Shown one piece after another: positions 37,707 through 45,822 of a DNA stretch of 64,000 bases. Made by a program: the position numbers and the translations under genes. The notes beneath the pieces are model-generated. The model was given only the letters and a program-made list of their open reading frames with translations. It did no database searches and was not told where the DNA came from. Positions within the stretch are counted from its first letter, which is position 1. Each line of letters starts with the position of its first letter. Source of the stretch: Bifidobacterium breve DSM 20213 = JCM 1192 (GTDB lineage: Bacteria > Actinomycetota > Actinomycetes > Actinomycetales > Bifidobacteriaceae); contig NZ_AP012324.1 in the NCBI RefSeq assembly GCF_001025175.1, positions 1-64,000 of the forward strand, written 5' to 3'.

Positions 37707-39254
37707 ATGGCCGGTATTGGATTTGAACTGAAGAAACTGTTCCATCGTAGGGGCTTGATGGCGATGCTGCGAGCCTACGGCTATGCCGGCGTGATTTGCG
37801 CAGGCCCGATGCTGCTGGGCGTGCTTCTGCAGTTTGGCGTGCTGATCGTGAGCGGTTGGTGGCAGGTGGACCGCCCCGACCGCGATCTGCTTGTATGCAT
37901 GATCACATACACATTGCTTGCCTCGTTGGTGTTGACAAGTTTTCTGTCGATGCCGGTCACACGTTTTTTGGCGGATATGCTGTTTGATCACGATGAGAAG
38001 ATGATTCTGCCGTCGTTTTGGGGGTCTACCGGCATCATGTTGGTAGTGGGCGCGGTGTTGTACACGGTGTTTCTGCTGTTTTCTGGAGCCACGCTGATGC
38101 AGGGCGCGTTGTGTTTATGGCTGTTTCTTGAAATGGTCGTCAACTGGAATGCGATGAGTTATTTGACGGCCATTAAAGATTACAAAAGCATTCTGTATTC
38201 TTTTGTTGCGGCGGTGCTGGTGGCGTTCGTCACGTCATGCGTGTTGCTTGTGTTGGCATGCTCTCCTGTGGAGTCGCTGTTGTTCGCAGTGGTGCTTGGC
38301 TATGGTGTGATGCTGGTATGGGATGTGCTGCTGTTGCATCGGTATTTTCCGCAAAGTCGTGAGAATCCGTGGCTGTTTCTGCAGTGGGTTGACCAGTTTC
38401 TGCCGTTGGCGTTGACCGGATTGTTTACCACCATTGGCTTGTTCGCCCATTTGGTGATCACCTGGTGTGGGCCGCTTGGCATCAAAGTGAAGGGTCTGTT
38501 TTATGGTGCGCCATATTACGATGTGCCCGCCATGCTTGCGTTTTTAACGATTCTGATCACCACGGTGAATTTTGTGGTGTCGGTGGAAGTGAATTTCTAT
38601 CCGACATATCGTTCGTATTACAGTCTGCTCAACGATGGTGGCACGGTTAAAGACATTACCGTTGCCGAAAATGAAATGCTGGCTGTGCTCAATCGAGAAT
38701 TGCATTACACGGCGTTAAAGCAATTGTTGGTGACCGCTGCCGTGATTTCGTTGGAAAAAACAGCGCTGAACGCGCTTCCTTTGGGTTTCAACGATGCAAT
38801 GCATGGATATTTTCGTGTGCTATGCGTCGGATATGCGCTGTATGCGGTCGGCAATACCGTGATGCTGATCCTGCTGTACTTCACCGATTATTCCGGTGCG
38901 TTGACTGCATCGGCATTATTTGCAGGGTCGACGGTTATTTTCACGGTGATAGGACAGTTCTTCACTACCACACTGTTCGGCTTCGGTTTTCTGATGGGAG
39001 CGTCGCTGTTTGCTATTCATGCGACATTCCGGCTCGCCTCATACACCGACAATCTGCCATACCGAGTGCTGGGGCAGCAGCCGATTGTGGCACAGACGAA
39101 ACGTGGACGTTTCCCCGAACTGGGCATACTGCTTGAACATGGCGAACAACGAATCGATCAATCACTGCATCGCACGGAATATAAGAGGCACGTGCGGCGC
39201 GAGTGCGGGACGAACATTACAGAAGCGAACAATACAATCGGGGAGGAATCGTAA
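37707..39254 (+). CDS. pelG: PelG-type exopolysaccharide membrane transporter
   Basis: A 515-residue integral membrane protein of the PelG (polysaccharide-transporter, MOP-like) family, with about 12 helices and the conserved N-terminus MAGIGFELKKLF. It would move the Pel chain made by PelF across the membrane. Typical PelG proteins have about 450 residues; this one has an extra hydrophilic C-terminal tail of roughly 60 residues (after LASYTDNLPYRVLG). ATG 37707 lies one base after the pelF stop. Upstream in-frame ATGs would lie inside pelF and are not favoured. Confidence 0.92.
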   Translation: MAGIGFELKKLFHRRGLMAMLRAYGYAGVICAGPMLLGVLLQFGVLIVSGWWQVDRPDRDLLVCMITYTLLASLVLTSFLSMPVTRFLADMLFDHDEKMILPSFWGSTGIMLVVGAVLYTVFLLFSGATLMQGALCLWLFLEMVVNWNAMSYLTAIKDYKSILYSFVAAVLVAFVTSCVLLVLACSPVESLLFAVVLGYGVMLVWDVLLLHRYFPQSRENPWLFLQWVDQFLPLALTGLFTTIGLFAHLVITWCGPLGIKVKGLFYGAPYYDVPAMLAFLTILITTVNFVVSVEVNFYPTYRSYYSLLNDGGTVKDITVAENEMLAVLNRELHYTALKQLLVTAAVISLEKTALNALPLGFNDAMHGYFRVLCVGYALYAVGNTVMLILLYFTDYSGALTASALFAGSTVIFTVIGQFFTTTLFGFGFLMGASLFAIHATFRLASYTDNLPYRVLGQQPIVAQTKRGRFPELGILLEHGEQRIDQSLHRTEYKRHVRRECGTNITEANNTIGEES

Positions 39255-39257
39255 ATC

Positions 39258-41072
39258 ATGACATGGTGGAATCGACGCAACACAAAAGCCATTACCACGC
39301 TTGTCAAGCAAATAGCGGCATTGATAGCAATGCTGATGGTGCTTTCCTGCGCCGGATGTGCGACTTCATCACCCAGCGATAATGAACAATCGCAATCATC
39401 GGATTCAACGCAGACGCATGAGCAAGTCAAGAAAAGCGCTGAACAAAGCATCGACGGCGCACACTTGCGCGACAACGAATCGTTATACAAGGTGTATGAC
39501 GACAGCGGCGTGGAAACCATGTATCTGACGGTATCGCGCGGTAATTCGTCGGAAGGAACCGACCATAGCTGGAGTGAAATCAACCAGTATTCCGTTGATG
39601 ACTATGCGGCAATGGGCGTTGGACGCTACAAGGTCAATGGTTTGCTGCAGGTCGGCGACGAACAGGGGCCGGTTTCCGGGGAGCTTGGTTTTGGCGAAAG
39701 CGCGCCGAACGCCACCGTGCAGGTACGTGGTCAGTCATCGAGTAAAAACGAGCAGAAGAATTACAAGATCGAGTTGAAAAGCGGAAAAGGCAAGTGGCGT
39801 GGCCAGCGTACCATCGCATTGAACAAGCATATGGGTGAAGGTCTGCGTTTCCGTAACAAAATGGCCTTTGATCTCATCAAAGGCATCGACCAGATGATGG
39901 GGCTGCGCACGCAATTCGTGCACTTGTATGTGAAAGACGAGACCAGCGGATCAGATTCCTTTGACGATTACGGTCTGTATACGCAGGTCGAACAGCTCAA
40001 CAAAACCGCATTGCAAGCGCACGGACTTGATAAGAACGGCCAGCTGTATAAAGTCAATTATTTCGAATTCCATCGAGACGAAGACGTGATCAAACTCGCC
40101 GACGATCCCGACTATGATCAGACGAAATTCGAAGAAAAACTGGAAATCAAAGGCGACAACGACCATACCAAACTGATTGCCATGTTGAACGCGCTCAACG
40201 ATTATTCAGTGCCGATGAGCGACATTCTCGGCAAATACTTCGATACCGAAAATCTCGCATACTGGATGGCATTCCAGCTGTTGACCGGCAATACCGATAC
40301 GCAAAGCCGCAATATGTACCTGTATAGTCCCACGAATTCCGACACCTTCTACGTGCTCGACTGGGACAACGACGGCATGCTCATGCGCAAGGAATATGAG
40401 ATCAAACAACGTTCCGACGGCAAAAGCTGGGAGAACGGCATCAGCAACTACTGGGGCAACATGCTGTTTAGCCGCTGCTTGCAGACCAAGTCGTTCCGAA
40501 CTGCGCTCGACAAGGCAATACAAGACGAATACAAGTACATGAATGCCAATCGCATCAACTCCATGGTGAAGCATTACCGCAGCATTACGGAACAATATGT
40601 GTGGAAAATGCCTGATTCCATGTATGAAGGCGTTACCAAAAGCCAATATGATGTGATCGCGAACCAGCTGCACAGCGAAATCGAACAGAACTACCAGACA
40701 TACCAAACCGGGTTCAACAAGCCCATGCCGTTCTACATCGGCACACCTACCCCTACCAATGGCAAGCTCAAACTCAGCTGGGATGTCTCCTACGATTTCA
40801 ACGATGAGGATTTGCGTTATACCGTCACCGTGTCCAAGGATTACGAAGGTAAGGATGTAGTGTTCACACAGAGCGACCTCGTATTGCCGGAAGCTGTGAT
40901 GGACATGCCCGGTGAAGGCCAGTACTTCATCAAAGTGAGCGTGCGCAACGCATCAGGCGAGACCCAGGACGCGTTTGACTACTACGTCACCGACGGCAAC
41001 AAGATCTATGGCACCAAGTGCTTCTATGTGAAAGCCGGCGGCAGCATTGTGGAGGATGCCAATGTTCAATGA
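39258..41072 (+). CDS. CotH-like kinase-family lipoprotein
   Basis: A 604-residue secreted protein with a lipoprotein signal (hydrophobic stretch 16-30 then VLSC), followed by a Ser-rich linker and a CotH kinase domain (VRGQSSSKNEQKNYKIEL; KHMGEGLRFRNKMAFDLI; FYVLDWDNDGM near 373). The last ~110 residues are a fibronectin-III-like domain (KLKLSWDVSYDFNDEDLRYTV). CotH proteins phosphorylate spore-coat proteins in Bacillus; in this non-spore-former an extracellular role tied to the polysaccharide is inferred. It starts four bases after pelG, with GGGGAGG ribosome binding site, and overlaps the VTC gene by 11 bases. Confidence 0.85.
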   Translation: MTWWNRRNTKAITTLVKQIAALIAMLMVLSCAGCATSSPSDNEQSQSSDSTQTHEQVKKSAEQSIDGAHLRDNESLYKVYDDSGVETMYLTVSRGNSSEGTDHSWSEINQYSVDDYAAMGVGRYKVNGLLQVGDEQGPVSGELGFGESAPNATVQVRGQSSSKNEQKNYKIELKSGKGKWRGQRTIALNKHMGEGLRFRNKMAFDLIKGIDQMMGLRTQFVHLYVKDETSGSDSFDDYGLYTQVEQLNKTALQAHGLDKNGQLYKVNYFEFHRDEDVIKLADDPDYDQTKFEEKLEIKGDNDHTKLIAMLNALNDYSVPMSDILGKYFDTENLAYWMAFQLLTGNTDTQSRNMYLYSPTNSDTFYVLDWDNDGMLMRKEYEIKQRSDGKSWENGISNYWGNMLFSRCLQTKSFRTALDKAIQDEYKYMNANRINSMVKHYRSITEQYVWKMPDSMYEGVTKSQYDVIANQLHSEIEQNYQTYQTGFNKPMPFYIGTPTPTNGKLKLSWDVSYDFNDEDLRYTVTVSKDYEGKDVVFTQSDLVLPEAVMDMPGEGQYFIKVSVRNASGETQDAFDYYVTDGNKIYGTKCFYVKAGGSIVEDANVQ

Positions 41073-41886
41073 TGGTGGCAATCGAGGAACGTCGCTGCTG
41101 CAGCGCGTCAAACGTCGGGTCAGCGAAGAATTATCCGTTCCGCCGAGCACCGCCAAGGAACGGTTCCGTCATGAGCTCAAATATCTGATCTCATACGCGC
41201 AAAAAGCTGATTTGAACGTGCGTATGGCGCCGCTGCTTGGTCTCGACAAACATGCGAGCAACGGCGGCTATATGATTCGCAGCCTGTATTTCGACGATTA
41301 TTGGAACACCGCATATCGGGAAAAAGTCGATGGTGTGCTGCTGCGCAAGAAATACCGTATTCGCATCTACGATTACAGCGACCGCGTGATCAAACTGGAA
41401 CGCAAACGCAAAAGCGACAGTTGGATTTACAAGGAGGATGCGCCGCTCACCCATGAGCAGTTCGACCGCATTCTTGCCGGCGATTACGAGTTTTTGCGCG
41501 ACAGCGAACATCAATTGTGCCGCGAGTTTTATGTGGAATGCATGTGCAATGTGTTGCGTCCGCGTGTGATCGTCGATTATGAGCGCGAACCGTGGATTCT
41601 TGACGCTGGCACCGTGCGTGTCACTTTCGATATGAACGTGCGTGCGGCGGTTGGAGGATTCGATGTTTTCGACGCCACGCTGCCGGTACTGCCTGTGCTT
41701 GAGCCGGGAAAACTGGTGATGGAAGTCAAATTCACTGAATTTCTACCGCAAGTGGTGCGCGATCTGTTGCCAGGCAAGGCGCAGGAGTTGACATCGGCCT
41801 CGAAATACGTGCTCTGTTATGACAAAGCCTCGTATTTGCGGGGATTCGGCTACTGGCAGGAAGGCTGGAGCGTGCCGAGCCTGTAA
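41062..41886 (+). CDS. VTC-domain (polyphosphate polymerase-like) protein
   Basis: A 274-residue soluble protein of the VTC tunnel fold: RFRHELKYLIS at the N-terminus, KKYRIRIYDYS and KLERKRK in the strands that line the tunnel, and EVKFTEFLPQVV near the end (Lys/Glu pair). Yeast Vtc4 makes polyphosphate; bacterial copies next to CotH and DUF4956 genes are common and not understood. ATG 41062 has GGAGG six bases upstream; the ATG at 41056 touches that site. It overlaps the CotH gene by 11 bases, so the two are translated together. Confidence 0.85.
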   Translation: MFNDGGNRGTSLLQRVKRRVSEELSVPPSTAKERFRHELKYLISYAQKADLNVRMAPLLGLDKHASNGGYMIRSLYFDDYWNTAYREKVDGVLLRKKYRIRIYDYSDRVIKLERKRKSDSWIYKEDAPLTHEQFDRILAGDYEFLRDSEHQLCREFYVECMCNVLRPRVIVDYEREPWILDAGTVRVTFDMNVRAAVGGFDVFDATLPVLPVLEPGKLVMEVKFTEFLPQVVRDLLPGKAQELTSASKYVLCYDKASYLRGFGYWQEGWSVPSL

Positions 41887-41963
41887 AGACAGTCTATGAT
41901 CGGCTGGCATTTCCCGAAATCAAACGTTACGAATCAAGGAAGCAAGAGAGAAAGAACAGCATT

Positions 41964-42629
41964 ATGAGCGTTAATGATATGATCAAAAAGTCGGTGCTGA
42001 AATCCTTCAGTCAATACAATGTGCCCAAAATGGCGTTGGCATTGCTGGTGGCGTTGATTGTTGGCATCGTCATCTACTACGTGTACCGCCGTTTCTACAC
42101 GGGCGTGGTGTATTCGCGCAGTTTCGCGGTCACATTGGTGGGCATGTCCGTGCTCACCTGCATGGTCACGTTGTCCATCAGTACTAATATCGTGATTTCC
42201 CTTGGTATGGTCGGTGCGTTGTCGATTGTGCGTTACCGTACCGCGGTCAAGGATCCGATGGATCTGCTGTATTTGTTCTGGTCGATTACTTCAGGTATCG
42301 CGGCGGGTGCGGGCATGTATGTGCTGGTGATTGTTGCCGGATTGGTGATGATCGGTATGTTGGCGCTGTTCTACTCGCATCAAGACAAGGGTCGCGTATA
42401 CATTGCAGTGATCCACTATATGGGCGATATGGTTGGCGATGAGATCACGCGTGCGTTCGGGCGTACCAAATTCTTCGTCAAATCCAAAACCATGCGTGGC
42501 GAACGCACGGAAATGGCCGTTGAAGTGTTCTGCGACGACAAGGATATGGCGTTCGCCGAGCGTATCCGTGCGATTGACAGCGTCGAGGACGTCACTCTGA
42601 TACAGTACAACGGCGAATACCACGGATAG
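41964..42629 (+). CDS. DUF4956 membrane protein
   Basis: A 221-residue protein with an N-terminal membrane domain of about four helices and a C-terminal cytoplasmic domain of about 90 residues. The family hallmark SIVRYRTAVKDPMDLLYLFWSI lies near 90-111. DUF4956 proteins accompany VTC and CotH genes in many genomes, which suggests they form one module, with this protein possibly being a channel or anchor. The start at 41964 is preceded by a purine-rich AGAGAGAAAG. Function is unknown. Confidence 0.85.
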   Translation: MSVNDMIKKSVLKSFSQYNVPKMALALLVALIVGIVIYYVYRRFYTGVVYSRSFAVTLVGMSVLTCMVTLSISTNIVISLGMVGALSIVRYRTAVKDPMDLLYLFWSITSGIAAGAGMYVLVIVAGLVMIGMLALFYSHQDKGRVYIAVIHYMGDMVGDEITRAFGRTKFFVKSKTMRGERTEMAVEVFCDDKDMAFAERIRAIDSVEDVTLIQYNGEYHG

Positions 42630-42653
42630 TTTTTTCGACGAGAGGAAGACCGC

Positions 42654-44885
42654 GTGACCGACATGCCGGAAATGGGCGGAATGCCGTCTAATGACGAGCT
42701 GGTGCCTTTCTTTACATTCGAAGACATCGATCATGCGCTCGAAAACGGCGAATTCTGCTGTTATCTGCAGCCTAAATGCAATGCGGAGACGGGAACCATT
42801 GTAGGAGCCGAGGCGTTGGTGCGCTGGAATCACCCCAAATATGGCGTGATTCCCCCAGGATGGTTCGTCCCGGTATTGGAAAGAGCCGGGCGTATCTGCC
42901 ATGTGGATGTGTTCGTATGGCGCTTCGTGGCTGAGATGCTGGGCAGATGGGAGCATGAAGGACGCAATCTGGTACCGGTTTCCGTGAACGTGTCCATGAT
43001 GGATATCAACCAGATGGATGTGGCCGACGTGATCGGCGGGCTGCTGAACGAATATAACATCGACGCGCGTCTGTTGCAGGTGGAAATCACCGAAAGCGCC
43101 GTGGCGAAAAACCTGCCCGTGGTGAAGGATACCATCCGCAAACTGCATGCGAGAGGCATCGTGGTACTGATGGATGATTTCGGTTCGGCATATTCCTCGC
43201 TGAACATGCTCAAAGACATTAATGTCGATGTGATCAAACTGGACACGAAGTTCATCGAACTGAGCGATGAGAATGCCGGTAAAGGCATGAAAATCATCCA
43301 ATCCATGATTGTGATGGCTAAGAAGCTGCATCTGATGATCATCGCCGAGGGCGCCCAGACCAAGGAACAGGTCGATTGGCTGAAAGCAATTGGATGCGGA
43401 TACATCCAAGGATATTATTTCTACCCTCCACTGCCGGTGAAACGGATGGAAACGCTGTTGGCCGAGCGTGCCGACGGTCGGCACTATTGGGATATGTCGT
43501 GCGATTACCTGCATCGCGATCATGTGACCGTTAACGGCCGGGTGCTGTTGGGAGCCTCCGCGTTGGCGGCCGACGCCTTTGAAATCCTGGCTGATGGTCT
43601 GGCGGAAATATCCCGGTTGAATGTGGCGACAGGCGAATACCGTGCCATCAAACGAGATGGGGTGATTCCCGATCCGGAAGTCGACGAATTCGGCGCCTAC
43701 ATGCGTGCGGTGGCCACCAACCGGGTGGTGCATCCTGACGATGCCGGACGATTCTTCGACGATCTGAATCTGCCTTCACTCCGGGAACGGCTATACAGGC
43801 AGGAAACCATGCTGGGGATATACCGTAGCGAGGTATTGGCCAAAACCGGCGTAGTCACATTCGCGGTGATTCCCACTCACGCATGCTCCCCATCCAACCC
43901 TTGGGCTGTGGTGCTGGTCGGACAGAATCTGCCCATCGGACTATTGGCATGCGGCGATGCCGATAATTACCGCAGGGACTCGCTGACGGGGCTGCTCAAC
44001 CGCAATGCCTACGATGACGACTTGGAGTACATCCAGGCCACGCATGACCAGCCGCTGACGGTGGTGTACGTCGACATGATCGGACTGCATGAAATCAACA
44101 ACCATTTGGGGCATGCCAAGGGCGATTCGGCGTTGTGCGAACTTGCGGATGCGATGCGTGCCTGCTTCGATGACGACAGGATCTACCGCGTCGGAGGCGA
44201 TGAGTTCGTGATTGTCAGCTGCAACCATACGGTGAGCCAAAGTATGCGTCGGATGGCGCGTATGCGTCGGGATTTTCTGGAAGGTGATTGGGATATATCC
44301 GTAGGCATGGCCGAATCCGATGATGGAGGGGATCTTCCAGACCTCATCAATCAGGCGGAAATCCGTATGCGCGAGGACAAGAAACAGTATTACGTCAATG
44401 GTGGAGGCAAACGCCAGCTCCGCATGCTCAACAACCGGCTTGAGAATATTTTGGTGCGCAATGATGATATGAAAATGCTGCTTGAATATCTGAATGTACG
44501 TTATCCGGTGTCATTTATAGTCAATCTGAATACCGATACGCAGCGTTCGATCATGGTGCCCGATTTCTTTCAGCGTATGCTTGATGGTCATGACGGTTCC
44601 TTCCGCGAAGCATTACGTGAGTTTTGCCGTGTGAGGATTGCTCCCGAATATCAAGAAGGACTCCTGCGACTGCTTGACTACGATGTCGTCCGTAGCCGGC
44701 TCAAGTCGGAAGGCGCAGTGCAATGCGGTTACGTGAAGAACGACGGTGAGCGGTTCATGTTGACGATTCTTGCCGACAACAGATCCACGGACAAGACCAT
44801 GTGGGTGTTCGAACGTAAGGACCTGCCGTACGGAAGGGCAGGTTGTTCGATGGATGATGGCACCCCCCCCCCTACCGATTCTTAG
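42654..44885 (+). CDS. EAL-PAS-GGDEF c-di-GMP turnover enzyme
   Basis: A 743-residue soluble enzyme starting at GTG 42654 (GAGAGGAAG upstream). The EAL phosphodiesterase domain keeps its catalytic set: Glu53 in EALVRW, Asn112, Glu144, Asp174-Asp175 in DDFG, Lys195, Glu232 and Gln252. A PAS-like region follows (about 305-430), then a GGDEF cyclase domain with an intact GGDEF at 514-518 and no RxxD product-inhibition site before it. A second PAS-like region forms residues about 600-720. It is the last gene of the Pel cluster and probably sets the c-di-GMP that PelD reads; B. cereus pel operons also carry such genes. Its 3' end contains a C10 tract. Confidence 0.92.
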   Translation: MTDMPEMGGMPSNDELVPFFTFEDIDHALENGEFCCYLQPKCNAETGTIVGAEALVRWNHPKYGVIPPGWFVPVLERAGRICHVDVFVWRFVAEMLGRWEHEGRNLVPVSVNVSMMDINQMDVADVIGGLLNEYNIDARLLQVEITESAVAKNLPVVKDTIRKLHARGIVVLMDDFGSAYSSLNMLKDINVDVIKLDTKFIELSDENAGKGMKIIQSMIVMAKKLHLMIIAEGAQTKEQVDWLKAIGCGYIQGYYFYPPLPVKRMETLLAERADGRHYWDMSCDYLHRDHVTVNGRVLLGASALAADAFEILADGLAEISRLNVATGEYRAIKRDGVIPDPEVDEFGAYMRAVATNRVVHPDDAGRFFDDLNLPSLRERLYRQETMLGIYRSEVLAKTGVVTFAVIPTHACSPSNPWAVVLVGQNLPIGLLACGDADNYRRDSLTGLLNRNAYDDDLEYIQATHDQPLTVVYVDMIGLHEINNHLGHAKGDSALCELADAMRACFDDDRIYRVGGDEFVIVSCNHTVSQSMRRMARMRRDFLEGDWDISVGMAESDDGGDLPDLINQAEIRMREDKKQYYVNGGGKRQLRMLNNRLENILVRNDDMKMLLEYLNVRYPVSFIVNLNTDTQRSIMVPDFFQRMLDGHDGSFREALREFCRVRIAPEYQEGLLRLLDYDVVRSRLKSEGAVQCGYVKNDGERFMLTILADNRSTDKTMWVFERKDLPYGRAGCSMDDGTPPPTDS
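44863..44872 (+). repeat. C10 homopolymer at the end of the EAL/GGDEF gene
   Basis: Ten C in ACC CCC CCC CCT, coding for the last residues TPPPTDS. A one-base change would only replace the last few residues with a short extension. Confidence 0.95.
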
Positions 44886-45016
44886 GATGGCAGAGATTAT
44901 AAAAACTTATAAAAGAATATAAAGGGCGATTGCCGCGTTTGCCTGCGTGCGGTCTGGCTTGTTTTGTGCTGATCTTGGCTGAGAGCGACTACCCCTCAGT
45001 CAGCCTGCAACCGATA

Positions 45017-45048
45017 ACTCCCTTCACCAAGGGGAGCTGTCGTTTTTT
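45017..45048 (+). terminator. Likely terminator of the Pel cluster
   Basis: ACTCCCTT / AAGGGGAG stem (one bulged G) followed by CTGTCG and T6, about 130 bases after the last gene. The gap 44886-45143 otherwise holds AT-rich TTATAAAA repeats near 44900-44925. Confidence 0.6.
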
Positions 45049-45143
45049 ACTCTGCATATGTGGATATCGTTGGTCGTTCCACCATAACTAGTGCGGAACA
45101 AGGGTTCGACTCGCACATCTTCTGTAGGAGATTGGGATTGGTC

Positions 45144-45733
45144 ATGGATCGTACGGCTATGAAGCAGCTTGAGGCTTGGAAGACGTCTCGAAATAGAAAG
45201 CCGCTCATTATCCGAGGCGCCCGTCAGACGGGCAAAACGTGGCTGTCGGAGGAGTTCGGGCGTACACGATATGAGGCAGTGGCGCGTATCGACCTCATGA
45301 ACGATGAGCGTGCGAGGAGTTTCTTTGACGGCGATCTAGATGTGAGCAGGATATTGCGTAACATCAGCCTCGAAACAGGTGTTCCTATCACGACAGATAC
45401 CTTGGTGCTCCTTGATGAGATTCAAGAATGTCCGCGTGCATTGACTGCGCTGAAGTATTTCTGCGAAGATGCTCGTGAATATCACGTTATTGCGACTGGC
45501 TCCTACATGGGTATTGCCCGACATGCAGGCACTTCGTACCCGGTCGGCAAAGTCGATACGTTGACATTGCGTCCAATGGATTTCATGGAGTACCTTCGCG
45601 CCATCGGCCAAGGAATGATGGCCGATGCTATAAGCGACGGCACAGGTATTGCAGATTTGGATTCTGCAAAAAGGGACCTCCGGCGCGAAGCGGGCACTAC
45701 CTTATTGGATATGGCAGTAGGGGTGTCTCTTTG
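45144..45733 (+). pseudogene. Truncated AAA_14/DUF4143 ATPase
   Basis: About 196 codons matching the N-terminal half of the family seen at 22486: Walker A GARQTGKT at 25-32, then VLLDEIQECPRALTALKYFCED and VIATGSYMGIARH. Full-length relatives have 400 or more residues, and the DUF4143 half is absent. The conserved sequence stops just before a long hairpin that begins at 45734; the frame then runs through the hairpin to a stop at 45836. Nothing of the missing half is found after the next gene, so a simple insertion does not explain the loss; recombination between repeats that replaced the 3' part is more likely. Confidence 0.82.
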
Positions 45734-45816
45734 CCCCTTTCACCATCTTGCAATAATTCTTTCATGTAAGAACTCTCTGTTAACATGTAAGAATTATTGC
45801 AAGATGGTGAAAGGGG
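45734..45816. repeat. 34-bp-arm hairpin before the AlbA_2 gene
   Basis: Arms 45734-45767 and 45783-45816 match over 34 bases with one mismatch, and the loop AAGAACTCTCTGTTA has 15 bases. The right arm ends in GAAAGGGG, which is the ribosome binding site of the gene at 45823, so the folded RNA would hide it. A second hairpin with the same loop is at 47495-47571. Confidence 0.9.
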
Positions 45817-45822
45817 ATGCTC

